A stretch of DNA of 64,000 nucleotides from Candidatus Accumulibacter proximus (GCA_016709675.1 JADJMH010000040.1:62001-126000), one strand, 5' to 3'. Positions 17,847 to 28,551 are shown, counted from the stretch's first letter. Numbers and translations are program-made. Notes: generated by a model not told the origin, from the sequence alone.

Positions 17847-19673
17847 TTACGCGCCGGTTGGCGACGCTGGTTGGATCTGGGTTCGATACAGCTCGGCGTA
17901 CACGCCACCGCGCGCCACCAATTCCTCGTGGCTGCCTTCCTCGGCCACCACGCCGCCCTTGACGACAATGATCTTGTCGGCGTCGCGGATGGTGGAAAGA
18001 CGGTGTGCGATGGTGATCACGGTACGCCCCTTCATCAGTCTCTGGAGCGCGTCCATCACCAGCTTTTCGGATTCCGTGTCGAGCGCTGCAGTGGGTTCGT
18101 CCAGGATCAGGATCGGCGCGTCACGGATGACGGCACGCGCGATGCCGATACGCTGCCGCTGACCGCCCGAGAGCGTCATGCCCCGCTCGCCCACCATGGT
18201 GTCGTAGCCGTGCGCCATGCGCGAGATGAACTCATCAGCGTTGGCCAGGCGCGCAGCCTCGGCGATCTCGGCATCGGTGGCGTCGGGCCGGCCATAGGCG
18301 ATGTTCTCGCGGATGGTGCCGTGGAACAACGCGGTATCCTGCAGGACGAAACCGATCTGCCGGCGCAGTGCCTGCAGATCGTAGTCGCGCACGTCCACGC
18401 CGTCTATCCAAACCACGCCGCCCGTCGGATCGTAGAACCGCGGGATCATGCTCACTACCGTCGACTTGCCGCTGCCGGTGGGGCCAACGACGCCCACGGT
18501 CTGCCCTGGGGCAATCCTGAACACGACGTCGCTGAGTACCTTGGCCTCCGCATTGTAGCTGAACGCGACGTGGTCGAAGGCGATCTCACCGCGCAGCTTC
18601 CCGGGATCCGTCGCCCCCGGCTTTTCGGGCAGAATGTCGTCGGTATCGAGAATCAGCTGGATGCGCTCGATCGCCACCGCTGTCTGGGCCATGCTGTTGC
18701 TCATCTTTGCCAGATCCTGTACCGGTTTGAAGAACTTGCCGAGGTAGGTGAGGAAGACGGTCAACGCGCCGACAGTCATCACGTCCTGCATCACCAGCCC
18801 GGTTCCACGCCAGAGAACATAGCCGGTACACCCGGCAACGGTGATCGACACCGCCGGCGAGAGCAGGGATTTCACGCGGCGCGCTGCCAGTGCCGCGTCG
18901 ACCGTGGCGTGGCTGACCTTAGCGAGTTGGTTCTCCTCGAGTTCCTGCCGGCCGAAAGCCTTGACGATGCGGATCGACTCCAGCCCCTGCTGTACGACGG
19001 CGACGATGTCGCTCTGATAGCGGCGAACCTCGTGCGTCGCATCCTTCACCTCTCGGTTGAAGCGCGCGACGAACAGCAGCAGAAACGGCGTCACGCCAAT
19101 AGCGATGAGCGCGAAGTCCCAATCGAGCCAGAACATGATTCCCAGCATGCCGACGATGGTCAGCAGGTCGACCAGGATACCGAGCGTTCCCGACGAAGCG
19201 AAACCCTGGATGGTCTTGATGTCAGCAGTCAGCGTGGACAGGATCGATCCCGTCTGGTGGGTATCATAGTAGCCGAGAGAAAGGCGCTGCAGGTGGTCGT
19301 ATACACGCATGCGCAGATCGTGCGCGACCCACTGGCTGACACTTTCGGTGTAGTAGTTGTCGATGTAACTCGCCAGAGCCCCCAGCAGCGCGATCACGAG
19401 CACGGCTACCCCGGCGACGGCGGCGAGTTCCATCTTGTCACCAGCCAGGTCGATGAAGCGTAGCGCGTCAAGCCAGCCAGGCGGCTTGTGGTTGCCGACC
19501 ACATTGTCAAGGATGATCTTGAGCGGCCACGGCCCAGCCAGCGACATCGCTGTTTCGACCAGCATGGCCGCCAGGATGACCATTACCCAGCGGCGATAGG
19601 GCCCCAGGAGATCCATCACCAAGCGGAGCTTGCTACTGGCAGTAGCTTTCCTGCCGGGAGGCTGTGTCGTCAT
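17847..19673 (-). CDS. MsbA/lipid-A-type ABC exporter (TM–NBD half transporter)
   Basis: The 608-residue protein has a six-helix exporter domain (about residues 25–330) and a nucleotide-binding domain with Walker A GPTGSGKST (about 390), the Q-loop region, signature LSGGQRQRIGIARA (about 500) and Walker B ILILDEPTAALD, followed by the H-loop IAHRLST. It works as a homodimer and exports a lipid, peptide or drug. The start at 19673 (MTTQPPGRK) is preferred to one 24 bp upstream. It ends 20 bp before the PLD gene starts, suggesting cotranscription and perhaps envelope-lipid function. Confidence 0.9.
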   Translation of the reverse strand: MTTQPPGRKATASSKLRLVMDLLGPYRRWVMVILAAMLVETAMSLAGPWPLKIILDNVVGNHKPPGWLDALRFIDLAGDKMELAAVAGVAVLVIALLGALASYIDNYYTESVSQWVAHDLRMRVYDHLQRLSLGYYDTHQTGSILSTLTADIKTIQGFASSGTLGILVDLLTIVGMLGIMFWLDWDFALIAIGVTPFLLLFVARFNREVKDATHEVRRYQSDIVAVVQQGLESIRIVKAFGRQELEENQLAKVSHATVDAALAARRVKSLLSPAVSITVAGCTGYVLWRGTGLVMQDVMTVGALTVFLTYLGKFFKPVQDLAKMSNSMAQTAVAIERIQLILDTDDILPEKPGATDPGKLRGEIAFDHVAFSYNAEAKVLSDVVFRIAPGQTVGVVGPTGSGKSTVVSMIPRFYDPTGGVVWIDGVDVRDYDLQALRRQIGFVLQDTALFHGTIRENIAYGRPDATDAEIAEAARLANADEFISRMAHGYDTMVGERGMTLSGGQRQRIGIARAVIRDAPILILDEPTAALDTESEKLVMDALQRLMKGRTVITIAHRLSTIRDADKIIVVKGGVVAEEGSHEELVARGGVYAELYRTQIQPASPTGA

Positions 19674-19832
19674 TGTCGCGGTCCTGATTGTGGGCAAAGC
19701 GGACTCTAGCGCCCCACTGGTGACTGGTCAAGGGGAGCGGCATCGCTCGTGCCTGGGGACTCAAAAACGGACACCCGCGGCAGACACTGCAAAGCCAGGA
19801 ACCCGCGGCTCTTGCCCGATGGGCGGCGCAGG

Positions 19833-21609
19833 TCACGGACCGGGTTCGCGGCTCACCTGCCGCCAGTGAAGTGTGAGCCTACCGAGCAGCCAGTACGACA
19901 ACAGCAATGCACCGATATGATAGGCGGTATTGAGCAGCACGCCATGGCTCGCGTAGATGACAATCGTCAGCGCGAGGTAAGCCGACAGGACCGCGAACAC
20001 CAGCAGGCGGCGCGCGAGTACAGACGTGGCTGGCCTGAATACACGCAGCCAGCCACCTGCTCCGGCCAGGACCAACATCAGGAGGAACTGCGGTGTCGCC
20101 CCCAAACGGCGGACATGGACTTCCTGAAGCAGGTTGTTGACCACGTCGGCATGCAGCTCGACCCCGTGGCGGAGTTCCGGGCGCAACCCCTGCAGGACCC
20201 GGAACTCGTCGTTTCCCGGCCGCGCATCCCCGACCAGGACGATCTTGCCATCCAGCTGGCCCGGCTTGATAGCGGCACTTGGCCCGGCGACTTCTTCGAA
20301 GTCATGGCGGCGCGACGGGTCGCGCCAGGCCACCAGTGGCGCCAGGCGAATCATCGCCTCGGCCACCCGATCGCCAGCACTCACCAGCGGGCAATCCTTG
20401 CTCAGCTCGCCGGAAGATTCGACCTGGGGTCTGACGTGCTGCAGCGGCCCTTGCCAAAGCGTCTGGCCACGATCGGTGACGATCGTCAGTTGCTGCAGCC
20501 CTTGGTCAATGGCAAGCGTTGCCGCGCCTGCGGCGAGCGGGCCGAGGGCGGGAAACCTGCCATTGTCACCCAGGGTACCCGAACCACCGCTCCCGGCGGC
20601 GGCAGCGATTTTTAGCACGGCCAGGGGAGCGATCGAGGCATAAGCGAGCCTGCCACCGATGCACAGCAGACCGACCCCGCTGGCCGCTTCGCTCAGCCCG
20701 TCAATGAGAACCGGGCACAGCCAGCAGTTTTCTGACGCCGACGAAAACCTGGCTGCCACGTTCCCTGGCTCGATGAATCGCTGCGAGCAGTTCGGCGTCA
20801 GCCGAACCGGGCTTCTCGAAGAACAGGTCGAAGGCAATGACCTTGGCACCGCCATCGACGAGCCGATCAATCAGCCGTGCATGTTCCTGGCGCCAGCCAG
20901 GCCCGGGACTTCCGAGTCGGGCTTCGGACCGCTGATCAAAACTGACGATCACGATCCGGTCGCTAAGCGGGACACTCGAGACCAGATCACCGAGTGCCAT
21001 GGTGTAGCTCTCGATCCGGGCATCGATTCCGAACACGTCAAACAACTGCACCCAGCCGCTCAACAGCATCAGCAGAGCGATGCTCGCCGCGATTCCCTGC
21101 CGCCACTTGCGCAGCCGCTCGACACTGGCGAGCTGCATGAACTGCCGCAGCAGCGATGGTCGCCGCTCGATCGATCGAATGAGTGCGTCGAGGTCATAGT
21201 CGAAACGCGTGTCGTCGACCGGATGTGCCTGACAGCGGGCCAACGCGCCGATGGCTGCCGGCAGTTCCTTGACATTCGGCATCCTCGCGCCACCCACCAG
21301 CACCGGGATCAGGCGCTTGCCTTGCGTTAGCGCGGCAGCAAGTTCGTAGCGTACAAAATCGTCCGCCTGCTCGATTCGGCGGCCCTGGTCGTTGCTGACG
21401 CTCAACCACAGCGGTCCGATCAGTGCAATGACCACCTCGCTGCTTCGGATCCTCGCGTCGAGAACCTCGACGAAATCCTCGCCGGGCGCAATCTGGCCGA
21501 TGTCCATGAAAACCCTGTCGGCGCCAAAGTGACTGCTGAGGTGATCGTAGAGCCGCCCCGCGTAGGCGACGGTGTCTTCACGGCGATAGCTGATGAAGAG
21601 ACTGGGCAT
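19833..21609 (-). pseudogene. TIR–CHASE2 membrane receptor, split by a one-base frameshift
   Basis: The 5' part (21609–20701) encodes an N-terminal TIR domain (SLFISYRREDTVAYAGRLYD, then FMDIGQIAPGEDF and DFVRYELAAAL with a conserved Glu). A membrane helix near residue 180 follows, then the start of an extracytoplasmic CHASE2 domain (RIVIVSFDQRSEARLG, AKVIAFDLFFEKPG). The reading frame then shifts near 20720. Removing one G restores VPVLIDGLSEAASGVG and the rest of CHASE2, followed by three C-terminal helices down to 19833. The protein would sense a periplasmic signal and drive a cytoplasmic TIR effector or scaffold. It is followed upstream in the operon by a FecR lipoprotein, a common CHASE2 partner. 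The shift may be a sequencing error. Confidence 0.75.
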
Positions 21610-21698
21610 GCTCTTTCCTTACGCGCGAAGCACTTGCCTGTGAGGCTGGCGCATTCGACCACTCAGACCGGTGCGCACGGCAATCGCCGGCAAGGCAC

Positions 21699-22667
21699 TT
21701 ACCGCAGTCTGTCGCTGTCCTGTGGTGTTGAAGGCAGCCTTTGTCTCAGACCTGGCGTCGACGTCTGGTCCTGCTCCACGGGAACACGGCCGCGGCGGCG
21801 CAAGGAATCAGTAACGCTGCGATCAGCGTCGTCTTTAGGCGGGTCCTTGATTGGCGGCGACGTCTGGTCTTGCGGCACAGGAACGCGGCCGCGGCCGCGC
21901 GGAGGATCGGCCGGGCTGTGCTCAGCGTCGTCCCGGTGCTTGTCCTTCAGCAACCACCCCAAGCCAATGCCTGCACCAACGGCGGCACCCCCACCCAATA
22001 GTGGCCCCAGTTCTGCCGGTTCCGGAACGAGCGCATCAAGCTCCTGGATGCGCCTGCGAATGTCTTCGATCTCCGAGGGACTCGCCGGCGGAAAGCCGAG
22101 TGGCGCGTCCGAGCCGACAAGCCAGGCACCTTGACCGACGCCAAGGATGACCTTGTTCCAGCGTCCGGACCGGGAAACCAGCCCGACTCTGCCCTGGGCC
22201 ACGACAACCCTGACCTGATCTCCCGGCTCAACCCGAACCAGGTATTGGGTCCCCTCCGATCCCGCCGTTGCGTAGCGTGTCTCGACCTGGAAGTAGCCCT
22301 TGACCTTCACCAGCACTTCACCGAAATAGACGAAGATCGAACCAATCCTGATATGCGTCCCCGGCTGTACGAAGACCCTGGCACCGTCAATGAAACTGAG
22401 CACGACCGCGGTCTGCGGACCTGTGCGGATCTCGTCGCCTGGCTGCATGCTCATGTTGTCCTGTGCTGGCGAGCGAACGCCTTGACGAGTGACCTCCACC
22501 CCCGGGATCGGCCCGCCAGCGACCAGCCGACCCTCCACGACAGCGTTCAGGGTAATTGAAGCGCAACCGCCCAGAGCGAGGCACGACACAACGAGCCAGC
22601 CCGCCCTGAGCCACAGCGAAAGTGCCCACCCGCTGTGGGTGATGCCTGGATGCATGGGCAATGTCAT
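21699..22667 (-). CDS. FecR-domain lipoprotein
   Basis: The 322-residue protein has a signal peptide ending in a lipobox (CLALGGCAS, Cys about 34) and a FecR beta-rich domain (QPGDEIRTGPQTAVVLSFID, FVQPGTHIRIG, VRVVVAQGRVGL). A Gly-rich segment (LGGGAAVGAGIGLGWLL) follows, then a charged tail with two copies of RGRVPVxQDQTS. FecR/CHASE2 pairs occur widely and are thought to act together in the envelope. It lies 89 bp upstream of the TIR–CHASE2 gene on the same strand. A GGGAGG ribosome-binding site precedes the ATG. Confidence 0.8.
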   Translation of the reverse strand: MTLPMHPGITHSGWALSLWLRAGWLVVSCLALGGCASITLNAVVEGRLVAGGPIPGVEVTRQGVRSPAQDNMSMQPGDEIRTGPQTAVVLSFIDGARVFVQPGTHIRIGSIFVYFGEVLVKVKGYFQVETRYATAGSEGTQYLVRVEPGDQVRVVVAQGRVGLVSRSGRWNKVILGVGQGAWLVGSDAPLGFPPASPSEIEDIRRRIQELDALVPEPAELGPLLGGGAAVGAGIGLGWLLKDKHRDDAEHSPADPPRGRGRVPVPQDQTSPPIKDPPKDDADRSVTDSLRRRGRVPVEQDQTSTPGLRQRLPSTPQDSDRLR

Positions 22668-23147
22668 GAGCGCCTCCCTTGCGTTATACGTCGCCGGTAT
22701 CGGTTGTCGCGCGGACGATCAACGTTCGGATCGAGCGTGACCAGACCAGCACAAATCACTGCGACACCCCGGCGAGCGCGCCATACACTGGACAAGACAG
22801 CGCCTGAATTATCGTCCTTCGCAATACGAAAGACAAACGACCGGTTCGACACACCCAAGTGGATGGCAAGGCCTTGCCTGGCCGTCATCTCCAGAAAGCG
22901 AAGTTTATCGCCGAGTCGCTGGACGCCGCGACCGCTTGCTTGCCATACTACGGCAACTCGCCTCAAGGAAATCGTCACTTGCCATCGTCCAACTCCACCC
23001 GGCCACGTCTCCCACTTATCGTCCTTCTGGTGACGCTGTTCGCGCTGCCGGTACGCCCAGTTTCCGTTTCTCAAGCCAAAGGCCGAGGCGCCGACGGCGG
23101 CCGCAGCAGCCGAGCCGGTCGATCCGCGCACCAAAGCCGAAGCCCAG

Positions 23148-25289
23148 TTGGCCGAAGCGCGCCGGCAGCAGGAAGCGGGGCAAACCAAGCCCGGTCCGGG
23201 CAGCGATGCGCAGGGTCTGCTGGTTAGCGACCGCCAGCGGATTCTGGATCGTCTGGTCATAGCCTTCATCGAGCAGCTCAGTCTGCTCGATGAACTCGAT
23301 GAACTGAGGCGGTCGCCACCCGAGGACCCGAGAAAGCAGGCCTTGACCGCTGATTTCGCGGGTCCGCCGCCCTATTCGGCGTTGCGCGTTGATGCCGTGC
23401 GCGATGAACACGAGGCGGTAAAGCAGCGCTTGCAGCGGCTGATGGCGACCGAAAGGGCGCTGGAAACGCTCAAGGCGGGACAGGTCGAGGAGCAGCGGCG
23501 AGCCAGCGAAGCCATCCGCCTGGCAGAGGACAAGCTGACCCGAACCAAGGGCCAGGAAGAGGTCGAGAAAGGACGACAGACTCTGGAGATGGCTACTCTG
23601 CGCCGCCAACTGGCTGAGGCCAATCTGGCCAACATCGGCCTCAGCCAGAATCGCAGCGCTCTGGAGATGAAGGGCTTGAAGACCTTCAGCACGGAGATCG
23701 AGCATCTACTGGCCAGGGTGCTGCCAGAGCAGCGCCTGAGCAAGGACGAACTCGAGCAGCAACAAGCGCTACTGCGCAAGGAACTGAGCCGGCTGAACTC
23801 CGAGGTCGATGCCGTTGTCGCGGCCAATACCCGCCGCGCTGCCGAGCGCGAACGGCTGGTCAAAGTCGTGGCTCGGGCTGACAGCACTGCACAGGAAGCG
23901 CGCCAACTGCAGCTCGTGGAAGCGAAACTGGAAACCGAAAGGATCCAGCTGATGACCCTCACCTGGCTCCAGATCCTGGTACAGGGGACCAGCGACGCCT
24001 GGGCGCAACGCTACGTCGGCCTGCAGTCCGAGGACGCTGCCACTCGACAGGCGGTGATCACCGGGCTGAGCCAGGCCAGGGCTGAGCTCGCAAGCCGGAA
24101 GCAAATCTTTGAGGAACTGCAACAGGCAGCACGCGCGGAGGTCAGGGACCAGGAGTTGCGTGTTGACGTCGGCACCTCCGATGCCACATCCGCTGCCTAC
24201 CAGGCCGAACTGCTAGCCACGATGAAGGAACGTCTGCTGGCCTACCAGCGCGTCGAGAGGATCAGTAGCCGGCTGCAGCAACAGCTCGAGCGCTGGCTGG
24301 ACGACTTCGGCTTTCAGGGCAAGAGCGCCGGCTCGGAAGACTGGAAACTCGTCGCCCTGCAATTGGCGCAGACGATGAAGGGGATCTGGAACTTCGAGAT
24401 GTTCGCCGTCGAGGACTCGACACTCATCGACGGCAAGACGGTCACCGTCAGCTACGGAGTGACCATCGGCAAGAGCATCGGCGCGCTGCTCCTGTTTCTG
24501 ATCGGCTACTGGCTGTTCGCACTGCTCGCGAGGCGACTGCAGCGGCTGATGGTGACCCGCTTCAAGGTCGATGAGCAGGTGGCGATTGTGGTTCGCCGCT
24601 GGGCAATGATTGCGCTTGGTCTGGTGCTGCTCGTCTTCATCCTCAACCTGGCGCGCATCCCGCTGACCGCCTTTGCCTTCATGGGTGGTGCGCTGGCCAT
24701 CGGCATCGGCTTTGGTACGCAGACAATCATCAAGAATGTGATCAGCGGCATCATCATTCTCTTCGAACGCAAGATTCGGGTGGGCGACATCATCGCACTG
24801 GGCGGCATGACCGGCCGTGTCGTCGCCGTTGACCTGCGCGCGTCGACGGTACGCGGCTTCGATGGCGTTGAAGCGGTGGTCCCGAACTCCAGTTTTCTCG
24901 AGAATCAGGTCGTCAACTGGACCTACTCGGATACGCGCAGACGGCGGGAGATCCGCATCGGCATTGCCTACGGCTCGCCTGTTCGGGAGGCTGCCGAAAT
25001 CATCATCGGTTGTGCCGAGGATCACGGGCAGGTACTGAAGAAGCCGCCGCCCGAAGTCTACTTCGAGGATTTCGGCGACAGTGCGCTGCTGATGGTGCTG
25101 GTCTATTGGGGCGAACTGGCAAACGACTCACGCCGGATCGACAGCGACCTGCGTTTTGCCATCGAGAAGCGCCTTGGGGCGGCGGGCATTGCCATGCCTT
25201 TCCCGCAGCGCGACGTGCATCTGGCTACCTCGCAACCGCTGGCCGTGCGCCTCGCGCCAGCTGGCGAGAGCGGCGGTTCAGCGGCTTGA
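23148..25289 (+). CDS. Large MscS-family mechanosensitive channel with coiled-coil N-terminus
   Basis: The C-terminal third is an MscS domain: pore helix AFMGGALAIGIGFGTQTIIKN, then VGDIIALGGMTGRVVAVDLR and NSSFLENQVVNWTYSD. The N-terminal about 400 residues form long coiled coils, as in the periplasmic region of MscK/KefA-type channels. The frame opens with a TTG at 23148, which lacks a signal peptide. A signal-peptide-like stretch (LPLIVLLVTLFALPVRPVSV, TTG at 22979) lies just upstream in another frame and would join after a one-base shift near 23080. The true gene therefore probably starts at 22979. Confidence 0.85.
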   Translation: MAEARRQQEAGQTKPGPGSDAQGLLVSDRQRILDRLVIAFIEQLSLLDELDELRRSPPEDPRKQALTADFAGPPPYSALRVDAVRDEHEAVKQRLQRLMATERALETLKAGQVEEQRRASEAIRLAEDKLTRTKGQEEVEKGRQTLEMATLRRQLAEANLANIGLSQNRSALEMKGLKTFSTEIEHLLARVLPEQRLSKDELEQQQALLRKELSRLNSEVDAVVAANTRRAAERERLVKVVARADSTAQEARQLQLVEAKLETERIQLMTLTWLQILVQGTSDAWAQRYVGLQSEDAATRQAVITGLSQARAELASRKQIFEELQQAARAEVRDQELRVDVGTSDATSAAYQAELLATMKERLLAYQRVERISSRLQQQLERWLDDFGFQGKSAGSEDWKLVALQLAQTMKGIWNFEMFAVEDSTLIDGKTVTVSYGVTIGKSIGALLLFLIGYWLFALLARRLQRLMVTRFKVDEQVAIVVRRWAMIALGLVLLVFILNLARIPLTAFAFMGGALAIGIGFGTQTIIKNVISGIIILFERKIRVGDIIALGGMTGRVVAVDLRASTVRGFDGVEAVVPNSSFLENQVVNWTYSDTRRRREIRIGIAYGSPVREAAEIIIGCAEDHGQVLKKPPPEVYFEDFGDSALLMVLVYWGELANDSRRIDSDLRFAIEKRLGAAGIAMPFPQRDVHLATSQPLAVRLAPAGESGGSAA

Positions 25290-25434
25290 CTGGCGACTGG
25301 ACCTGCCGGAGAAGGCCTCGACCGGCTACCTGACGACAGACCACGGCCAGACGGGTGCAGGCATCAGACCGCAACCACCACCGAAAACCCTGCGATCAGG
25401 CAAAACGCCGACAGTCGCGCTTGCCCGGACAGCG

Positions 25435-25920
25435 CTAGCCGAGCCGTTCAGCGTTTTCCGTCACCTGACGCAGGATCGGCCGCAGGCCCTGCTCGGCAAC
25501 CTCGGCAGCGCGACCGAAAACCTGATACCAGCTCAATGCGGCACCGATCATCGCCTCGCCAAGAGCCACTTGCCGGGCGCCGAATTCCTCGACGCTGCGG
25601 CTGGTGGCCACGGCCATCAGGCCGCCGGCAACCGTCAATGTTGCCTGACCCATTTCGCTGACGAACTGCTGCGTCTCGCTCTGCAGCGCCGATGTCATGG
25701 CGACCGCGGCCTCAATCGGCACGGCAATCTTCTCCGTCGCCATCAGGCCCATTTCTCGCCAGTCATGCCGTTCACGAAGCGCGGCGCCGCGAAGCAGGCG
25801 GCTGCTGCGGTAACTGATGACCTCCATCGACCCGACCATCAGCTTGTTGGCCTGCCGTCCCAGTCTGGTCCATTGGAGGACCGGGGCCAGCAATTGATCA
25901 CGAACTTGCTCTCGATTCAT
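25435..25920 (-). CDS. Phasin-like protein
   Basis: The 161-residue, mainly helical, amphipathic protein (VEEFGARQVALGEAMIGAAL, ATLTVAGGLMAVATS) has the size and helix pattern of PHA-granule phasins. A clear AGGAG ribosome-binding site precedes the ATG at 25920. It starts 11 bp after the end of an uncharacterised gene and is probably cotranscribed with it. The phasin label rests on size, composition and helix pattern only. Confidence 0.5.
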   Translation of the reverse strand: MNREQVRDQLLAPVLQWTRLGRQANKLMVGSMEVISYRSSRLLRGAALRERHDWREMGLMATEKIAVPIEAAVAMTSALQSETQQFVSEMGQATLTVAGGLMAVATSRSVEEFGARQVALGEAMIGAALSWYQVFGRAAEVAEQGLRPILRQVTENAERLG

Positions 25921-25931
25921 GTCTGATTCTC

Positions 25932-27092
25932 CTAACGCCAGGGCAAACGTGCGAACACACGTTCCTGACTTGTTGAGGGGATGCCCCCCGGTGATCGCCG
26001 TGCCAGAAAAATGCATCGACAAGGGATGCCCGCGGTACTGGCGAGATAAGCCACGGTAAACACATCAAAGGTAGCGTGCGGCATCGTCAAAATTGATTTT
26101 TGCGGTAAAGGCAATTCGGCGCGCGGAACGCGCGCCAGCACGAATGCCCTCCGCACCGTCGGGGTACCGGTCAGGTCAGCGATGTGGAAATCCACTTCGG
26201 CAGCCAGTTCGGCACTCCCTTTCTCGCTCACCACGTTCATCGCGTTGACTCGGACCTGCCTGGGCTCCATGCGCAGATACCGCTCCGGATTCCCGAGTAC
26301 CTCCTTAAGACAGCCGAGCTCCATTTCCAGCGCTGACTCACTGCTACCGATCTCGGCCAGCTGGCGTTCGTTTTCAAGCAGATCCTGCTCGAGTTTGGCC
26401 TGCTCACTGCGCGCCGACGGCGCCTGGCCGAACATCGAACCAAGACCGGGTCCCTGCTGCCGCAACAGGCGCAGGCGCGCACGGACCAGTGCCCGGTTTG
26501 CTTCCAGTTCCTGCCGTTCCGCCCGATCCTCGCCAATCTCGGCCAACGCCTGGGCAAGCAGGTACTCGTAAGCCTGGGCCCCAATGACACGCTGCAGCCT
26601 GCCCTCGTCCCGCCCGCAGAGGTGTGCCCTGTGGTCCGAAAAGCTGACGCTGGTCTGAACCACATCACGCTGAACCATGTCACCATGCAGGGCCATCCCG
26701 AAGACCCGCTGCTCGTTGAACGCCATACCGAGAACCAGACAAGCCTCATCGAGTTCGGGAAACTTGTCAAACAAGGTGCGCAGATTATCTGATCGTCCAA
26801 GCACCACCGGAATATCCGTGGGCGCAACGAAGAATGCCCGCAACGCTGGATCAGTCGCCCACGTGGTAGACGAAAGCGGGCGTGCCTCCGGCAGCGCCTT
26901 GACCATCCCACGCAGAAACTCGATCGTCGTCTCAACCGCCGGCGCCAGGCGCTGCTGGCAGGACGGAACTACGATCAGGCGAGGATTGGTGACTGTGATG
27001 GCTTTGTCTACGGCGCCGCGGATCATCTCGTCGGAAACCCTCTCCGGATCGAATTGAGCCGGTCGGTTCTTGAACCAGTCGAGAATGCCCAT
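25932..27092 (-). CDS. Uncharacterised 386-residue protein with central coiled coil
   Basis: I recognise no domain. The protein starts MGILDWFKNRPAQFDPERVS, typical of small cytoplasmic proteins with an amphipathic start. A Glu/Arg/Leu-rich coiled-coil region lies at about residues 190–285 (ELEANRALVRARLRLLRQQG, AKLEQDLLENERQLAEIG). The C-terminal section is beta-rich. It is followed after 11 bp by the phasin-like gene. The ATG at 27092 is chosen because the 14-codon extension upstream has no support. Confidence 0.6.
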   Translation of the reverse strand: MGILDWFKNRPAQFDPERVSDEMIRGAVDKAITVTNPRLIVVPSCQQRLAPAVETTIEFLRGMVKALPEARPLSSTTWATDPALRAFFVAPTDIPVVLGRSDNLRTLFDKFPELDEACLVLGMAFNEQRVFGMALHGDMVQRDVVQTSVSFSDHRAHLCGRDEGRLQRVIGAQAYEYLLAQALAEIGEDRAERQELEANRALVRARLRLLRQQGPGLGSMFGQAPSARSEQAKLEQDLLENERQLAEIGSSESALEMELGCLKEVLGNPERYLRMEPRQVRVNAMNVVSEKGSAELAAEVDFHIADLTGTPTVRRAFVLARVPRAELPLPQKSILTMPHATFDVFTVAYLASTAGIPCRCIFLARRSPGGIPSTSQERVFARLPWR

Positions 27093-27243
27093 GTCAACCT
27101 CCCGTGCCAGCGAGCGATAGCTGGAATATTTCACCGCGGGCTGAACGTCAAAACACGCCCTGCCGCAGCCTCAGCTGCTTCCCTCCGGCAGGGGCTGCGA
27201 CCAGCTCTCTTTCACCCAGCAGCGCGACCCGCCATGTCGGTCA

Positions 27244-28551
27244 TCACATTAGAGGGTGCCGGCGAACTATGGTTTCTCGGCGCTCCGGACCGGTCGAGAC
27301 AATATCCACCGGAATCCCGCACAGTTCCTCGATGCGCGCGAGGTAGGCGCGCGCCGCGACCGGCAGTGCCTCCATCGTGTTGGCGCCGACCGTGGACTCC
27401 GACCAGCCGGGCATGGTTTCCAGCACTGGCTGGCAATCGGCCACCTCATCGGCCCCCATCGGCAGCAGGTCGACGGTCGTTCCGTCGAGCCGATAGGCGG
27501 TACAGATCTTCAGTTCCGGCAGGCCGTCGAACACGTCAAGCTTGGTAATACACAGCCCGGTCACGCCGTTGATCTGAATCGAACGTTTGAGCGCTGCCGC
27601 ATCGAGCCAGCCACAGCGCCGCTTGCGTCCGGTGACGGTGCCGAACTCGCGCCCCTTTTGCGACATCTGGTGGCCCGGCTGACCCGCGTGTTCGATATCG
27701 AGTTCGCTCGGGAAGGGGCCACCACCGACGCGCGTGCAATAGGCCTTGGTGATTCCCAGCACGTAATGCAGCATCCCGGGACCGATTCCCGAACCGGCAG
27801 CTGCCTGGCCAGCAACGCAGTTCGATGACGTGACAAAAGGATAGGTACCGTGATCGATATCGAGTAGAGCCCCCTGTGCGCCCTCGAACAGCAGGTTTTG
27901 CCCCGCCCTGTTGAGCGCATGCAACGCCGCTGAAACGTCGGTGACCAGCGGCTTGATCTCCTCCGCATCGGCCATCGCCTGCGCCAGAACGGCATCGAAA
28001 TCGACCGCTCGGGCCCCGAGGTAGCGGGTCAGGACAAAGTTGTGATAGTCGAGGTTTTCCTTCAGCTTTTCGGCAAAGCGACCAGGATAGAACAGGTCAT
28101 AGACCCGCAACGCCCGCCGCGCCACCTTGTCTTCGTAGGCCGGACCAATACCCTTGCCAGTCGTGCCGATCCTGGCATCCGCACACTTGAACGCTTCCCG
28201 CGCGTGGTCGAGCGCCAGGTGATAGGCCAGGATGATTGGACAACCCGGACTGATCTTGAGACGAGAACGAACGTCAATGCCGCCGGACTCGAGTACCCGA
28301 ATTTCGCTGATCAGGTGATGGATATCCAGCACGACGCCGTTGCCGATGAAGCAAGCGACACCGTCACGGACGATCCCCGAGGGAACCAGATTGAGCTTGT
28401 AGACCTTGTCGCCGACAACCAGCGTATGACCCGCGTTGTGACCACCCTGAAAACGTACGACACCTCCGGCATGATCGGTCAGCCAGTCAACAATCTTGCC
28501 CTTGCCCTCGTCGCCCCATTGGGTGCCCACGACCACGACGTTTCTTGCCAT
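27244..28551 (-). CDS. purA: Adenylosuccinate synthetase
   Basis: The 435-residue protein has the PurA signatures VVVGTQWGDEGKGKIVDWL at the N-terminus with the P-loop-like GDEGKGK, FQGGHNAGHTL, GTTGKGIGPAYEDK and the C-terminal STGPERRETI. It joins aspartate to IMP with GTP in AMP synthesis. It overlaps hisZ by TAATG, so translation is probably coupled. It is the last gene of the hfq–purA cluster. Confidence 0.97.
   Translation of the reverse strand: MARNVVVVGTQWGDEGKGKIVDWLTDHAGGVVRFQGGHNAGHTLVVGDKVYKLNLVPSGIVRDGVACFIGNGVVLDIHHLISEIRVLESGGIDVRSRLKISPGCPIILAYHLALDHAREAFKCADARIGTTGKGIGPAYEDKVARRALRVYDLFYPGRFAEKLKENLDYHNFVLTRYLGARAVDFDAVLAQAMADAEEIKPLVTDVSAALHALNRAGQNLLFEGAQGALLDIDHGTYPFVTSSNCVAGQAAAGSGIGPGMLHYVLGITKAYCTRVGGGPFPSELDIEHAGQPGHQMSQKGREFGTVTGRKRRCGWLDAAALKRSIQINGVTGLCITKLDVFDGLPELKICTAYRLDGTTVDLLPMGADEVADCQPVLETMPGWSESTVGANTMEALPVAARAYLARIEELCGIPVDIVSTGPERRETIVRRHPLM

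Noticed and set aside
20700..20725. Programmed frameshift in the TIR–CHASE2 gene
   Set aside because: No slippery heptamer or downstream stem is evident, and a simple extra G explains the break.
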